Positions 16,601 to 22,576 of a DNA stretch of 29,033 bases are shown here, piece by piece (the stretch's first letter is position 1; each line of letters begins with the position of its first letter). The notes beneath the pieces are model-generated. The model was not told where the DNA came from, did no database searches, and saw only the letters and a program-made list of their open reading frames with translations. Source of the DNA: CAYTEH01 sp964436765 (GTDB taxonomy: Bacteria > Patescibacteriota > Gracilibacteria > Peribacterales > Peribacteraceae); the NCBI GenBank assembly GCA_964436765.1, contig CAYTEH010000017.1:1-29033 (forward strand). The letters run 5' to 3'. The translations under genes and the position numbers were made by a program.

Positions 16601-16610
16601 AAACCGGCAT
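10623..16610 (-). CDS. Membrane-anchored alpha-2-macroglobulin with thioester site
   Basis: The protein has 1995 residues. The start at 16610 opens on a membrane anchor (about 10-31) and follows a TAGTAT hexamer; the in-frame extension to 16736 overlaps promoter sequence and a divergent small ORF. There is no lipobox, unlike the E. coli protein, so the anchor is a plain signal anchor. N-terminal Ig-like and macroglobulin beta domains (about 40-1200) are followed by a Gly-rich GGGGG linker near 1295, an alpha-2-macroglobulin domain with TAYWNPAIVTDAAGNASVSF, and the thioester motif GCAEQ (Cys1512-Gln1515) in the alpha/alpha complement-like domain. The C-terminus is a receptor-binding-type beta domain. 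Such proteins trap attacking proteases through a bait region and the reactive thioester. The neighbouring pbpC could repair walls at the damage site; this link is inferred from the conserved gene pair. Confidence 0.93.
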   Translation of the reverse strand: MPVSFLTSRRAAIVAGVLAVVAVAATIWFVLGPESSAQFALRQKVSANSDLHFSFPELMDHASVEAQLQKPENIEGTWAWDGNTLVLHPSAPLKAGATYAFYLPGEAVTAKGDPLNQTLDFIFTVAGPPKLVAQVPGPHSTEVRADSKITLVFDRAMVPLTQVQGDPAEQKIEQWPVTITPQTAGRWRWLSTVAIEFIPAKPLTANTTYTVNVPAGIGTVIGDKTEEDFSWSFETVRPLVTSTFPYDEYQLAGPTTELSVHFNEDIDQASVREHTFLIKTTGPVKGNVMPNGAQVALAGWAYGTRQDEDGKTVQDKTSVMFTPQKPLEFQSTYALYVKPGVRGTVGELGSMSGTIANFKTVGPVTVLEGTYENGGIHIRLSNPVDSGSVLKAVTIDPPVAKEKTGDGKEKEIWTVPGWDGTAIDGYPALKPRTKYTVTVGTGLKDTFGQTLQKPFTFSFTTPPVSPKVFIHSKGEFGIFEKDKPPVYYVNQVNASRVDVRFAALSLPDFLRLRSQSPYYYGDGQYDGPHPTLDGLPGLQTTVIKPTAKPDLWEAIPFDPSKAFGQSLGAGLYVMDVTAPEYVNAQTKKPIIDRQYFALTNMAITLKYSGDRAMVWVTDMQTGNPVQGAAVTFVDSAGTSHLTGTTDKEGFFSSALNLAAFADARNSTYPSFWVTAEKNGDKALVGSTWNEGIQQNNFSYYTNFRYVGAAPLMVDSYLYTERPLYSAGDSVHFKGIVRLRDWEGQNALPGKDRQVTVNVTDSNGNQVYRTTLPFTAFGSFSGSFPLDPAAALGYYYMNAQVTPDGDIGNNYMGSSFQVLAYRKPEYLVTVGSPRDNYFDGEKIEADIAGDYYFGAPMAGAKVQWRTDLTEYFFNNYSYEDGWYSFNDYEPCYAQFCASVTTGISTGEGTLNDGGRLHITVPSGIAEKPVSQVLSIEADVLDLNNQVVSGRTSVIIHKSDTYVGVRNDNYVVTPGSKASFSLITLKPDGKPQPGKSVTLKLYSRVWNTIRKKGVDGEYYYDNEPKDTFEREVSVTTDEKGKAVASLLVNKGGEYHVIASTKDGSGRESVAGTGLYAWSDSYVNWPRSNTDRLEIVADKPTYKPGDTAKLLVKSPFQGKGVKALVTVEREQIIKKWVVDVESNALPIEVAIDKTMIPNAYVSVMIIKPRQGETFDENGLDTGAPAFRLGYVRLGVDAASKKVDVSVTTDKEKYAPGETVTVNLKTLDADGKPVAAEVSLGTVDMSLLALTGFSVPDLVSYFYMDRGLGVNTAQLLTYLVERYKPGSKGGGGGDPETRKRGDFKDTAYWNPAIVTDAAGNASVSFKLPDNLTTWQILAIAHTKASTFGSVAKTFIETKHVIVRPVRPRFAVVGDEITLGAVVHNFLDDAQSFTVTLKGSGFTAKSATQKVTLKPGEQKKLLFSVTINPVEALTLNFTAEAGKYRDEIEETVPVYAFGTPQSAATNGIVAKGGTIEKVHAPTAADASKGELTLTVAPSIATYLPKGLEYLAKYPYGCAEQVMSSFLPSVALSQLQGFEAFRIVDPKELKDIVTKGFEKLYTFQRPDGSFGYWQDSSRGYASLTAYILHGMYLAQQAKHTVDPGVMQRAQEYLNGILRSTRPEDALDLTTRTYIVFVLSETGRPQQSLLSNIYDQRKELPLFAQAQLAMAYKSAGSGRAADILAEIMNHARVDGRGTHFEEADEYNYWMMMNTNDRTTATVLQAMIRIDPAHALIPNVVRALLSRREDGHWDTTQSTVQSLLALVDYLKSTDELDADFTAGARVNGKEKINWKVGKAEVLQRKTVTMALDELLRGKDNDVQLQVAGDGRLYYDLLLSYFYTPADSIPPAEEGMSIRRDIEPIAGQKKVVTVGNIYQVTLTITVPEERHFVAVESPLPAGMELIDTSLQTAQQNLLQTEGPSYWSPDYWKSGDWYFGHKELRNDQMFAFADYLPAGVYQIQYLMRATTPGRYHERPARIWQMYFPEIFGQSSGGWMTVKDGQ

Positions 16611-16632
16611 GGGATAAGGGGGGATGTAGCGG

Positions 16633-16638
16633 ATACTA
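16633..16638 (-). promoter_or_regulatory. -10 hexamer of the alpha-2-macroglobulin gene
   Basis: TAGTAT on the minus strand, 22 bases before the ATG at 16610. The leader between (ACATCCCCCCTTATCCC just before the ATG) is nearly pure pyrimidine. No clear -35. Confidence 0.45.
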
Positions 16639-16719
16639 CTCCTTTTTTTGCCAGCAGTAAGGATCCTGGACGCTCCGCGTCTACTATGTGTCACCTTTGT
16701 AGCTTCTACCACCATTGCC

Positions 16720-16811
16720 ATGAAAACCTTCCTCAAATTTTTTTGATCATCTGCGCCATCTTCGGCGGCGGCTGGGGCATTTTCTACCTCCTCTTCAAGG
16801 CCCTGACCTAA
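16720..16811 (+). pseudogene. Frameshifted 30-residue single-pass membrane ORF
   Basis: The ATG at 16720 opens MKTFLKFF and then meets TGA at 16744, directly after seven T (16738-16744). One extra T would continue the frame as LIICAIFGGGWGIFYLLFKALT and end at TAA 16811, giving a natural small membrane protein with a Lys-rich start, a membrane helix and a short tail. The start follows a C/T-rich leader as other genes here do, and a TACTAT at 16682-16687 could be its -10. The break could be a homopolymer sequencing error, a phase-variation site, transcriptional slippage or a real loss. It is divergent from the alpha-2-macroglobulin gene. Confidence 0.5.
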
Positions 16812-16832
16812 GCAGGATCATGGTGACAGCAC

Positions 16833-16858
16833 AAAAGCCGCCCCGTGATGGAGCGGCT
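16833..16858 (-). terminator. Terminator of the 74-residue protein gene
   Basis: The stem AGCCGC/GCGGCT, read on the minus strand, is followed by TTTTG. It lies 16 bases after the stop codon at 16874. Confidence 0.55.
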
Positions 16859-16873
16859 GTCGTTGTGTCGCGA

Positions 16874-17098
16874 TTACTGCGCCGGCGTCGTGGGCGGCGG
16901 ATCGGTGACCGCGGGGGTGCTCACGTCGATCTTCATCGAACCACCCGTGTTGCTGCCGGCATTTGGAAACACCCTGAGGGCGTAGAGCGTCAGTCCCCCG
17001 ATGAGGACGACGGCGACAATGGCAACGAAAAGCGTGACGGCGGAAGTTTCTGCGCCGGAATCGGAGTGATGGATATCGCGTTCAATGACAGTGGTCAT
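16874..17098 (-). CDS. Small single-pass membrane protein, unknown
   Basis: The protein has 74 residues. A short polar N-terminus (His-His-Ser-Asp) leads to one membrane helix (about 20-42, TLFVAIVAVVLIGGLTLYAL), then an outside Ser/Thr/Pro-rich tail ending TDPPPTTPAQ. I recognise no family. It has a short C/T-rich leader (TTTTTTCCCACATCCTTCCT) with no Shine-Dalgarno motif, a possible promoter (TTTAAA with a TAATAC near the end of the preceding gene) and a terminator. It follows the 49-residue protein at a distance of 30 bases and could be cotranscribed with it. Confidence 0.65.
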   Translation of the reverse strand: MTTVIERDIHHSDSGAETSAVTLFVAIVAVVLIGGLTLYALRVFPNAGSNTGGSMKIDVSTPAVTDPPPTTPAQ

Positions 17099-17128
17099 AG
17101 GAAGGATGTGGGAAAAAATACAAGAGTA

Positions 17129-17278
17129 TTACCAGTTGGGCAGGCTCTTTAAACGGCTGATTTCGGTGACGCGATCGGCCCGCTGCTGGGCCGTTTCGCC
17201 TGGCGCGGGATCGTCCTGTTTCACCGGCTCGGTGTTGCGGGATACCGCGTCATCCGCGTTCTTTTTGTCATCTGCCAT
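17129..17278 (-). CDS. Small hydrophilic protein, unknown
   Basis: The protein has 49 residues, starting MADDKKNADD. It is charged and has no membrane segment. Its middle is Pro/Glu/Asp-rich (EPVKQDDPAPGE) and it ends in a helix-prone stretch (QQRADRVTEISRLKSL). The start is the ATG at 17278, right after a C/T-rich leader like those of its neighbours; the in-frame extension to 17374 has no support. No family is recognised and such a short ORF could be spurious, but the leader and the matching gene next to it favour a real gene. Confidence 0.45.
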   Translation of the reverse strand: MADDKKNADDAVSRNTEPVKQDDPAPGETAQQRADRVTEISRLKSLPNW

Positions 17279-17389
17279 AGAGAGGAGTGGGAAAGAAACA
17301 AAAGGGACACGGGGTCCGCATGTAGGACACCTGCCCCCCGTCCTTCTTACACGGCGAAACCGCGATGATTGCACCGGCGCTAGATCTGC

Positions 17390-19183
17390 TCAGGGCAGGA
17401 AAATGAACGGCACCTGGAGCCGCTTCACGTCCTGCAGGCGGTAATCGAGCATTTTCGTTCCCACGAACACGATGGACACCTGATCATTCTCGCGCAGCAG
17501 CTGCTCAATGTTGTTCTGCAGCAATCCCGGGCGGCCGACGAACGAGAACGTCATTTCCTTCCGCCCCTCGCCTGCGAGCCGCGCATTGACGTCTGCGAAG
17601 AGCTCCCGCGCCTTCGCCTCGGTCGCTTTCAGGAATGCCTCCGAATATTTCGCTTCGGGACAGTGGAGCAGCAAGATGCCCGGAACGGCATGTTTCTCGG
17701 CCCACTCGACCACCGCGTCCATGCGGGAAATGTACGAATCTCCGCGCGAACAGAGCACTGCGATGAGCCCTTTTTGCCTGCTGGCCGGGAACGGCGGCGT
17801 GTCGATGGCGATGCCCAGGAGGCGCGCCACGAGCGGCGTCAGCGGCGGCTGCACAAGCAGCGTCAGCAGGATCACCCACAACCCGACGGCAACCACCGTT
17901 TCGGCGCCCGGGATCCCCGACACCTTCAGACCCACGAGGAGCACGGCGGGAATCACGCCTGTTTCGCGCACGAACGACAGGAAGAGCAGCTCGCGCACGT
18001 TCATCGTGTGGCGGCCCCGCATGAAGGGCGCCAGCGACACAAAGACCGCAACCGGGCGAAGGATGAACATGAACACGCATCCCATCGCGATCCCCAATCC
18101 CGCGACCCCGAGCAGATCCCCGATATTCACGGTGGCACCGAGAAGCATGAAGATCAGGGGTTTCATGAAGCCTTCGATGGTGTGAGCAAAATAGTGCTCG
18201 ACGTGCTGGAAATGTTCTTCCAGGTGGAACAGCAGGCTGGAAATGAACACGGCCAGGAACCCACTGCCCCCGAGAAGCGTGGCGGTCAGGTAGCAGAACA
18301 GCGGCACGGCCAGGAACAGCGCCGCATCAGCTTCGCCACCGGGATGCGCCGTCTCTTTCCATCGGCTCCACAGATGCAGCAGCAGGAATCCGACGCCGCC
18401 GACCAGCGTCCCGATCACCAGTTCACGCGCGACTTCCATGCCGGTTTCGAGCGTCAACAGATGTCCGTACGCTTCGGTAAGCGATTCGGGCTGTGTACCG
18501 TGCAAAAGCAAAGACAGGAAGACGCCCGTCAGCACCGCGCCCACCACGTCGTTGATGGCGCTCTCGCTCACGGCCATGTACTTCACGCGCGGGTTTTTGA
18601 ACGTCAGGGATTTGAAGCTGGGGATAATGGCGGCGGGATCGGTGGAGCACAGCGCCGCACCGGCCAACACCGCGGCGCCGATGGGGACTGCGGCGCCCAT
18701 CCAGCCGCTCACAGCCAGCAGAGATGCCGAAAACAGAAAGGCCGTGATGAGCGTACCGATGAACGCCAGCGAACAGATGGGCCCGACCAGCTCTCTAAAA
18801 CGGGTGAACGGCGTATCCAGCCCGCCTCCGAACAGAATGAAGACGGCGCCGAGGGTGGTGAGCGCGGTGAGCGTGGCGGGGTTCCCGGTGAGCACGGCGA
18901 ACGTGTCGCGCTCGATCATCCCGATGAAGATGGCGATGATGAAGGACGGGATCACCGTTGGTTTCGCGGCTTCGTACGCGAGAAAACCGAACGTGAAGAT
19001 CACGATGATCTCGAAAAACGCAAGCAGCACCGATCCCTGGATGCCCAGGCCCGGGAACGCAGAGCGCAGGAGCGAATCGGCTCCGAACGAAAAAAACCAG
19101 CTCGCCAGCAGCAGCATGGCCACAAGGACGTAGTTTTTCAGATGCGTTCGCAGGAGGACGGGAGGCTGGGCAGCGCGGGTCAT
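17390..19183 (-). CDS. CPA1-type cation/proton antiporter with C-terminal Usp-like domain
   Basis: The protein has 597 residues. About twelve membrane helices span 17-460. The ion-binding motifs of the monovalent cation/proton antiporter family 1 are visible: CSTDPAAIIPSF (Asp182) and SESAINDVVGAVLTG (Asn211-Asp212). The Asn-Asp pair marks the electroneutral NhaP/NHE branch. A cytoplasmic domain from about 470 to 597 starts KGLIAVLCSRGDSYISRMDA and has the alternating beta/alpha pattern of universal stress (UspA-like) domains, ending in IVFVGTKMLDYRLQDVKRL; such domains often bind nucleotide and could regulate transport. The product should exchange Na+ or K+ for H+ and set internal pH. It begins 70 bases after the DedA-like gene on the same strand and may be cotranscribed. 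Confidence 0.9.
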   Translation of the reverse strand: MTRAAQPPVLLRTHLKNYVLVAMLLLASWFFSFGADSLLRSAFPGLGIQGSVLLAFFEIIVIFTFGFLAYEAAKPTVIPSFIIAIFIGMIERDTFAVLTGNPATLTALTTLGAVFILFGGGLDTPFTRFRELVGPICSLAFIGTLITAFLFSASLLAVSGWMGAAVPIGAAVLAGAALCSTDPAAIIPSFKSLTFKNPRVKYMAVSESAINDVVGAVLTGVFLSLLLHGTQPESLTEAYGHLLTLETGMEVARELVIGTLVGGVGFLLLHLWSRWKETAHPGGEADAALFLAVPLFCYLTATLLGGSGFLAVFISSLLFHLEEHFQHVEHYFAHTIEGFMKPLIFMLLGATVNIGDLLGVAGLGIAMGCVFMFILRPVAVFVSLAPFMRGRHTMNVRELLFLSFVRETGVIPAVLLVGLKVSGIPGAETVVAVGLWVILLTLLVQPPLTPLVARLLGIAIDTPPFPASRQKGLIAVLCSRGDSYISRMDAVVEWAEKHAVPGILLLHCPEAKYSEAFLKATEAKARELFADVNARLAGEGRKEMTFSFVGRPGLLQNNIEQLLRENDQVSIVFVGTKMLDYRLQDVKRLQVPFIFLP

Positions 19184-19220
19184 GATTAGGCGGAGAAAGG
19201 GACCACTGATTGCCAGATTT

Positions 19221-19251
19221 CCGGAAAAGATTCAAGGGTGCGGGTTTCCGG
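19221..19251 (-). terminator. Hairpin after the DedA-like gene, no U tract
   Basis: The arms CCGGAAA (19221-19227) and TTTCCGG (19245-19251) form a 7-bp stem just after the stop at 19254. There is no U run on the minus strand, so it may be a processing or attenuating hairpin rather than a true terminator. Confidence 0.3.
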
Positions 19252-19253
19252 TT

Positions 19254-19814
19254 TTACGAGACGGCCCGCGCGGCCAGCAAGACCATGAGGATCCCGAGCG
19301 TGTTAAACAGGAAGCAGAGCACCGCGAACTTTTTCCCGTCGATGTCCGAGATGCTGCTCACGAGCGTCACCCCCAGTTCGTCCGGCAGCGGCGAGGCGAT
19401 CACGAGCCCCGCGAAGCACCAGAGGATGGTCATGCGCATGCGTTCGGAAATGCTCGGATGGTGGAACATGCGTTCCACTTTCATGAAAATGCGCGTCGTG
19501 CGCAGGCGGTGGATCTCATCGTGCAGCACGGAGAAATGCATGATCTCGAAGATGAGAAAGTCCGAGAGAAGCGCGCCGACGCCCGCGAGCGGCGCGGCGA
19601 GGAACGGATTCACCTCCGCTGCGGAGCCCGCCATAATCGCGATGCCGAACGGTGTCGTGAAGCCGAAGCTGAACAGCAGCCCCCCGACGAAGACCGAGAC
19701 GTACCCGTACCCGCTGGGGATCCCGTGCAGCCAGTCAAAGTACCCCAGGTGGAAACAGAGGTACGCCAGCGCAAACGAGCACAGGAGGAGGAAGAGTTTT
19801 GGGTAGTGTGTCAT
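19254..19814 (-). CDS. Multi-pass membrane protein, DedA/VTT-like
   Basis: The protein has 186 residues. The start at 19814 (MTHYPKLFLLL) is strongly supported: a near-perfect promoter (GTGACA, 17 bases, TATAAT) ends 7 bases upstream, so the longer in-frame version to 19850 would translate the promoter itself. There are five predicted membrane helices (about 5-23, 35-60, 67-88, 128-146 and 165-183). Short loops in the style of small SNARE-associated/DedA membrane proteins (FGIAIMAGSAAEVNPFLAAP, PLPDELGV) suggest the VTT superfamily, whose members move lipids or support membrane homeostasis. Similarity is by pattern only, and the family could be a separate CPR group. Confidence 0.75.
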   Translation of the reverse strand: MTHYPKLFLLLCSFALAYLCFHLGYFDWLHGIPSGYGYVSVFVGGLLFSFGFTTPFGIAIMAGSAAEVNPFLAAPLAGVGALLSDFLIFEIMHFSVLHDEIHRLRTTRIFMKVERMFHHPSISERMRMTILWCFAGLVIASPLPDELGVTLVSSISDIDGKKFAVLCFLFNTLGILMVLLAARAVS

Positions 19815-19821
19815 TTTTATC

Positions 19822-19850
19822 ATTATATCATTTTTTTCTATATTTGTCAC
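19822..19850 (-). promoter_or_regulatory. Leaderless promoter of the DedA-like gene
   Basis: On the minus strand: GTGACA (19845-19850), 17 bases, TATAAT (19822-19827), 7 bases to ATG at 19814. This is one of the best promoters in the window and it places transcription start at the A of the ATG. Confidence 0.8.
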
Positions 19851-19874
19851 GTATCAGAACGGCTGTGCGCAGCC

Positions 19875-19901
19875 AAAAATGGCATCCGTGAGGGTGCCAT
19901 T
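19875..19901 (-). terminator. Terminator of the LPATG surface-protein gene
   Basis: A 7-bp stem (AATGGCA/TGCCATT) with a 10-base loop, ending in TTTTT on the minus strand, 15 bases after the stop at 19916. Confidence 0.75.
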
Positions 19902-19915
19902 ATTCGGACGATGCT

Positions 19916-21178
19916 TCAGAGGAATTTCTTGCCCGCTGCGGCTCCGGATGCCAGCCCCATCGACACGACCGCCGCCCACACGATGGCAGGCACGGCTGCG
20001 GCCTGCACCGGCGTCAGGAATGCACGAATGTTCTCGAACGGACGGGTGAAGTCACCCGCACCGGTGGCAGGCAGATGCCCGATGACGGCGACGGTCATCA
20101 CGCTCTGGCGCGTGACGCCGGGACCCGTGAGCGTGGCGGTGACGGCAATGTCGCGTCCGGCTGCAATGCCGGAGTGCACATCGGCCGCAAAGCGCAGCAC
20201 CCGCGTCTGCCCAGGCTCCAGGTCGAGCGTCCACTGGACAACACCCGCGTCCGTCACCGCGTCCTGCACGTCGCGGATGGCGATGTCGGCGGCATCGAAG
20301 CGCAGCGTGGCCATCGCTCCCTGCACGGGCGTGCCGGAATCGTTGCGGACGGTGAGCGTGAAGCTGACGGTGTCACCCGGTTGCACCTCGGTGCGATCCT
20401 GGCTTGCGTCGAGCGCGAGCGACGGGGTGACTGCGACGGGATCCTGCGCGGGTGCGGGAAGCGGGAAGGGCTCTGGTACCGGCACGGGCGCGGGCGGGAG
20501 CGGCACCGGCACGATCCGTCCCTGGCGGGCGAGGAGCCGGAGGCGCAGGCGTTCCTCGGTGGAGATGGTACCGTTGCCATCGGCCCGGTCGCTCGCTTCA
20601 TTGTCTCCTGCGGGGGAAGCGCACCCGGGATCCATGCCGTCAATGAGCCCGTCGCGGTCGTTATCCTCGCGGTCGGAGCATTCGGTGGGCGGCGGCACGC
20701 AGCGGATGACGGTGGACAGCGTCACGGTCCCGTTGTTGCCCGGGACCGGATCCGTTTCGTCGGCTTTCACCGTGGCGTTCGTCTGGAACGTGCGTTCGGT
20801 ACATGCGTCCTGCGACGCGGTGCGCAGCGCGATGGCGATGGTGCGCGCCGCATTGTCGTTGAACGTGCCGAGCGAGCACGTGATCTTGTCGCCCTCGAGC
20901 CTGCATGCGGCGGTGGACGCGGCGGCGTCGAAAATCAGGCCGACCGGGACCGTTTCGGAGACGATGACGCCGTGCGCGGCGGCAGGGCCGAGGTTGGTGA
21001 CCGTGATCGATTGCAGGAACGTCTGCCCGCGGTCGGCGGACGCTGGAGCGGTTGCGGTGATGGCAAGATCGGTGGAGAGGCCGTTGGCGAATTCGACGGC
21101 CGAGACCACCGCCACGACGGAGAGCGCGATGGAGACGGCAACCACGAGGAGCGGGAGACGGTGCAGTGAGTGACGCAT
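19916..21178 (-). CDS. Sortase-anchored surface protein with DUF11-type Ig-like domains
   Basis: The protein has 420 residues. A signal peptide (about 1-30) precedes a DUF11-like beta domain (about 36-160, TDLAITATAPASADRGQTFL, ITVTNLGPAAAHGVIVSETV), then a Cys-rich, Asp-rich segment with an EDNDRDGLIDGMDPGC calcium-loop style (about 165-195). A Pro/Val-rich linker (VPVPLPPAPVPVPEPFPLP) and a second DUF11-like domain (about 255-360) follow. The C-terminus has LPATG (369-373), a hydrophobic helix (about 391-416) and a KKFL tail: a complete sortase sorting signal. The context LPATGAGD matches LPNAGAGD in the protein at 4476, so both are likely substrates of the sortase at 5932. It has its own promoter and terminator. 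Confidence 0.9.
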   Translation of the reverse strand: MRHSLHRLPLLVVAVSIALSVVAVVSAVEFANGLSTDLAITATAPASADRGQTFLQSITVTNLGPAAAHGVIVSETVPVGLIFDAAASTAACRLEGDKITCSLGTFNDNAARTIAIALRTASQDACTERTFQTNATVKADETDPVPGNNGTVTLSTVIRCVPPPTECSDREDNDRDGLIDGMDPGCASPAGDNEASDRADGNGTISTEERLRLRLLARQGRIVPVPLPPAPVPVPEPFPLPAPAQDPVAVTPSLALDASQDRTEVQPGDTVSFTLTVRNDSGTPVQGAMATLRFDAADIAIRDVQDAVTDAGVVQWTLDLEPGQTRVLRFAADVHSGIAAGRDIAVTATLTGPGVTRQSVMTVAVIGHLPATGAGDFTRPFENIRAFLTPVQAAAVPAIVWAAVVSMGLASGAAAGKKFL

Positions 21179-21202
21179 ACGGAATCGTGGAAAAAGGGAG
21201 TC

Positions 21203-21231
21203 ATTGTCCGCGCTCCCGGACCCAGTGTCAA
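21203..21231 (-). promoter_or_regulatory. Promoter of the LPATG surface-protein gene
   Basis: On the minus strand: TTGACA (21226-21231), 17 bases, GACAAT (21203-21208). The leader is about 20 bases and C/T-rich (CTCCCTTTTTCCACGATTCC). Confidence 0.6.
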
Positions 21232-21318
21232 AAATCCACTACGTCGCTTGTGCAAAACGATCACTGCCTGTTTGACACAAAATCAAAATGAGCCGCGGCA
21301 CACGCATGGCGTCCCGCA

Positions 21319-22536
21319 TCACTTCCACTCCCCCAGCTGCACTTTCAGCTCACTCTCCTTCCCCTGCCGCCAGAGCTTCAGCGTGACCGTGTCGCCGGGT
21401 GATTTGCCCTGGATGATGCGCGCGAAGGGCTGATCGGGCGTCAGTTTTTTCCCGTCGATCTCCAGGATGATGTCGCGCTCGCGCAGGCCGGCTTTTTCCG
21501 CCGGAGAATCTTTCGCGACGGCCGGATCGCCGTCATCGCCCGCGACCGCGAGCACGCCGTAGTCGAAGGGAAGATTCTCGAGCTTCTGAAGTTCGGCCGT
21601 GATCTGTGCGTACCGAATGCCCAAAAACGCCGTCACGATGCGACCGTTTTTGCGGTAGCTCTCATGCACGCGCCTGAGCTCCTTGGCAGGGAGCGCAAAC
21701 CCGATGCCGTTGCCCATCGAGGCGACGGCCGTGTTCATGCCGATCACCTGGCCGCGGCTGTTGAGGAGGGGCCCGCCCGAGTTGCCGCTGTTGATGGCGG
21801 CGTCCGTCTGGATGATCTGATCCAGCTGTTCGCTGCGCCCCATGCCGAGCCCGCCGGCGATAATGGAACGCTGCAGGCCCGAGACGACCCCCACGCTCAC
21901 GGTATTGCGGAATTCCCCGAGCGCGTTGCCGATGGCAATCGCCGTCTGGCCCAAATGGATCTCGTCGTCGGGTGCAATCGCAAGCGGGGCAAAACCGCCG
22001 CCCTCCACCTTCAGCAACGCGATGTCATTCACCGCATCGCGGCCGATGACCGTTGCAGGGAGCGTGCGGCCGTCGTTGAGCAGCACGGAATACGCGGCAT
22101 GTTCATCGGTCACCACGTGCTTGTTGGTCATGAGGATTCCATCGGCACTCACGAAGAAGGCCGTCCCTCCGCCCACCTCGCGCTGCTCCGTTCCGTTCTG
22201 CAGCATCTCGGGGAGTTCGATGAACCCGCGGCCGAAGGGCACCCGCCTCGTCCCCTGCTCCATCTTTGGAAGATCCTTGGTGATGATGACGCTCACGACT
22301 GACTCCTGCGCGGCTTCCACCGTACGTATGATGTCGGCCTCCGGCACTGCCCGTTCGCCGGAATCCCGCGGCGCCGGGAGCGACACGGTCGCCACCGACG
22401 AGCTGCTCGCGTCCGTCCCGGGCGACCCGAACCAGCCCCACTGTGCGTTGCTGGCGCTCACAATCACGAGCGAGGTGACGAGTGACGACAGCCCGATGCC
22501 GGCGAGGAGTGTGGAGGAGGAATGCGTGTGCTTCAT
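21319..22536 (-). CDS. htrA: HtrA/DegP-type trypsin-like serine protease with PDZ domain
   Basis: The protein has 405 residues. An N-terminal membrane anchor or signal (about 8-30) and a Ser-rich linker precede the protease domain. The triad is intact: His140 (LMTNKHVV), Asp171 (VNDIALLKVEG) and Ser253 (INSGNSGGPLL). One PDZ domain (about 300-400) follows, with LAVAGDDGDPAVAKDSPAEK and LRERDIILEIDGKKL. With one PDZ domain and an anchor it resembles the DegS/HtrA layout of Gram-positive and CPR bacteria rather than the two-PDZ DegP. It degrades or refolds damaged exported proteins and is a classic envelope-stress target. The promoter has a perfect TATAAT only 9 bases before the ATG and a TTAATC direct repeat in place of a -35. 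Confidence 0.93.
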   Translation of the reverse strand: MKHTHSSSTLLAGIGLSSLVTSLVIVSASNAQWGWFGSPGTDASSSSVATVSLPAPRDSGERAVPEADIIRTVEAAQESVVSVIITKDLPKMEQGTRRVPFGRGFIELPEMLQNGTEQREVGGGTAFFVSADGILMTNKHVVTDEHAAYSVLLNDGRTLPATVIGRDAVNDIALLKVEGGGFAPLAIAPDDEIHLGQTAIAIGNALGEFRNTVSVGVVSGLQRSIIAGGLGMGRSEQLDQIIQTDAAINSGNSGGPLLNSRGQVIGMNTAVASMGNGIGFALPAKELRRVHESYRKNGRIVTAFLGIRYAQITAELQKLENLPFDYGVLAVAGDDGDPAVAKDSPAEKAGLRERDIILEIDGKKLTPDQPFARIIQGKSPGDTVTLKLWRQGKESELKVQLGEWK

Positions 22537-22545
22537 GCACCTTCA

Positions 22546-22576
22546 ATTATAGCCGGCGGGATTAAGGACGGATTAA
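22546..22576 (-). promoter_or_regulatory. Promoter of the HtrA gene with TTAATC direct repeat (site B)
   Basis: On the minus strand: TTAATC, CGTCC, TTAATC, 8 bases, TATAAT (22546-22551), 9 bases to the ATG. The repeat (22560-22576) is the same as the cupredoxin site (23984-24000) in 15 of 17 positions. The distal half overlaps the arm of the repeat element that follows it on the plus strand. Confidence 0.7.

Noticed and set aside
12453..16811. A 1452-residue open frame on the plus strand opposite the alpha-2-macroglobulin gene
   Set aside because: It is the shadow of the GC-rich minus-strand gene: low-complexity composition rich in Arg, His, Val and Gly and no recognisable domain, while the minus strand has the GCAEQ motif and a membrane anchor. 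Only its last 70 or so bases (from 16741) belong to a plausible small ORF.
17663..19189. A 508-residue plus-strand open frame opposite the antiporter gene
   Set aside because: Gln/Arg/His-rich shadow sequence with no membrane helices; the minus strand shows clear antiporter motifs.
19182..21173. A 663-residue plus-strand open frame covering two minus-strand genes
   Set aside because: It runs through the terminator at 19875-19901 and the AT-rich promoter at 19822-19850, and has no domain or signal.
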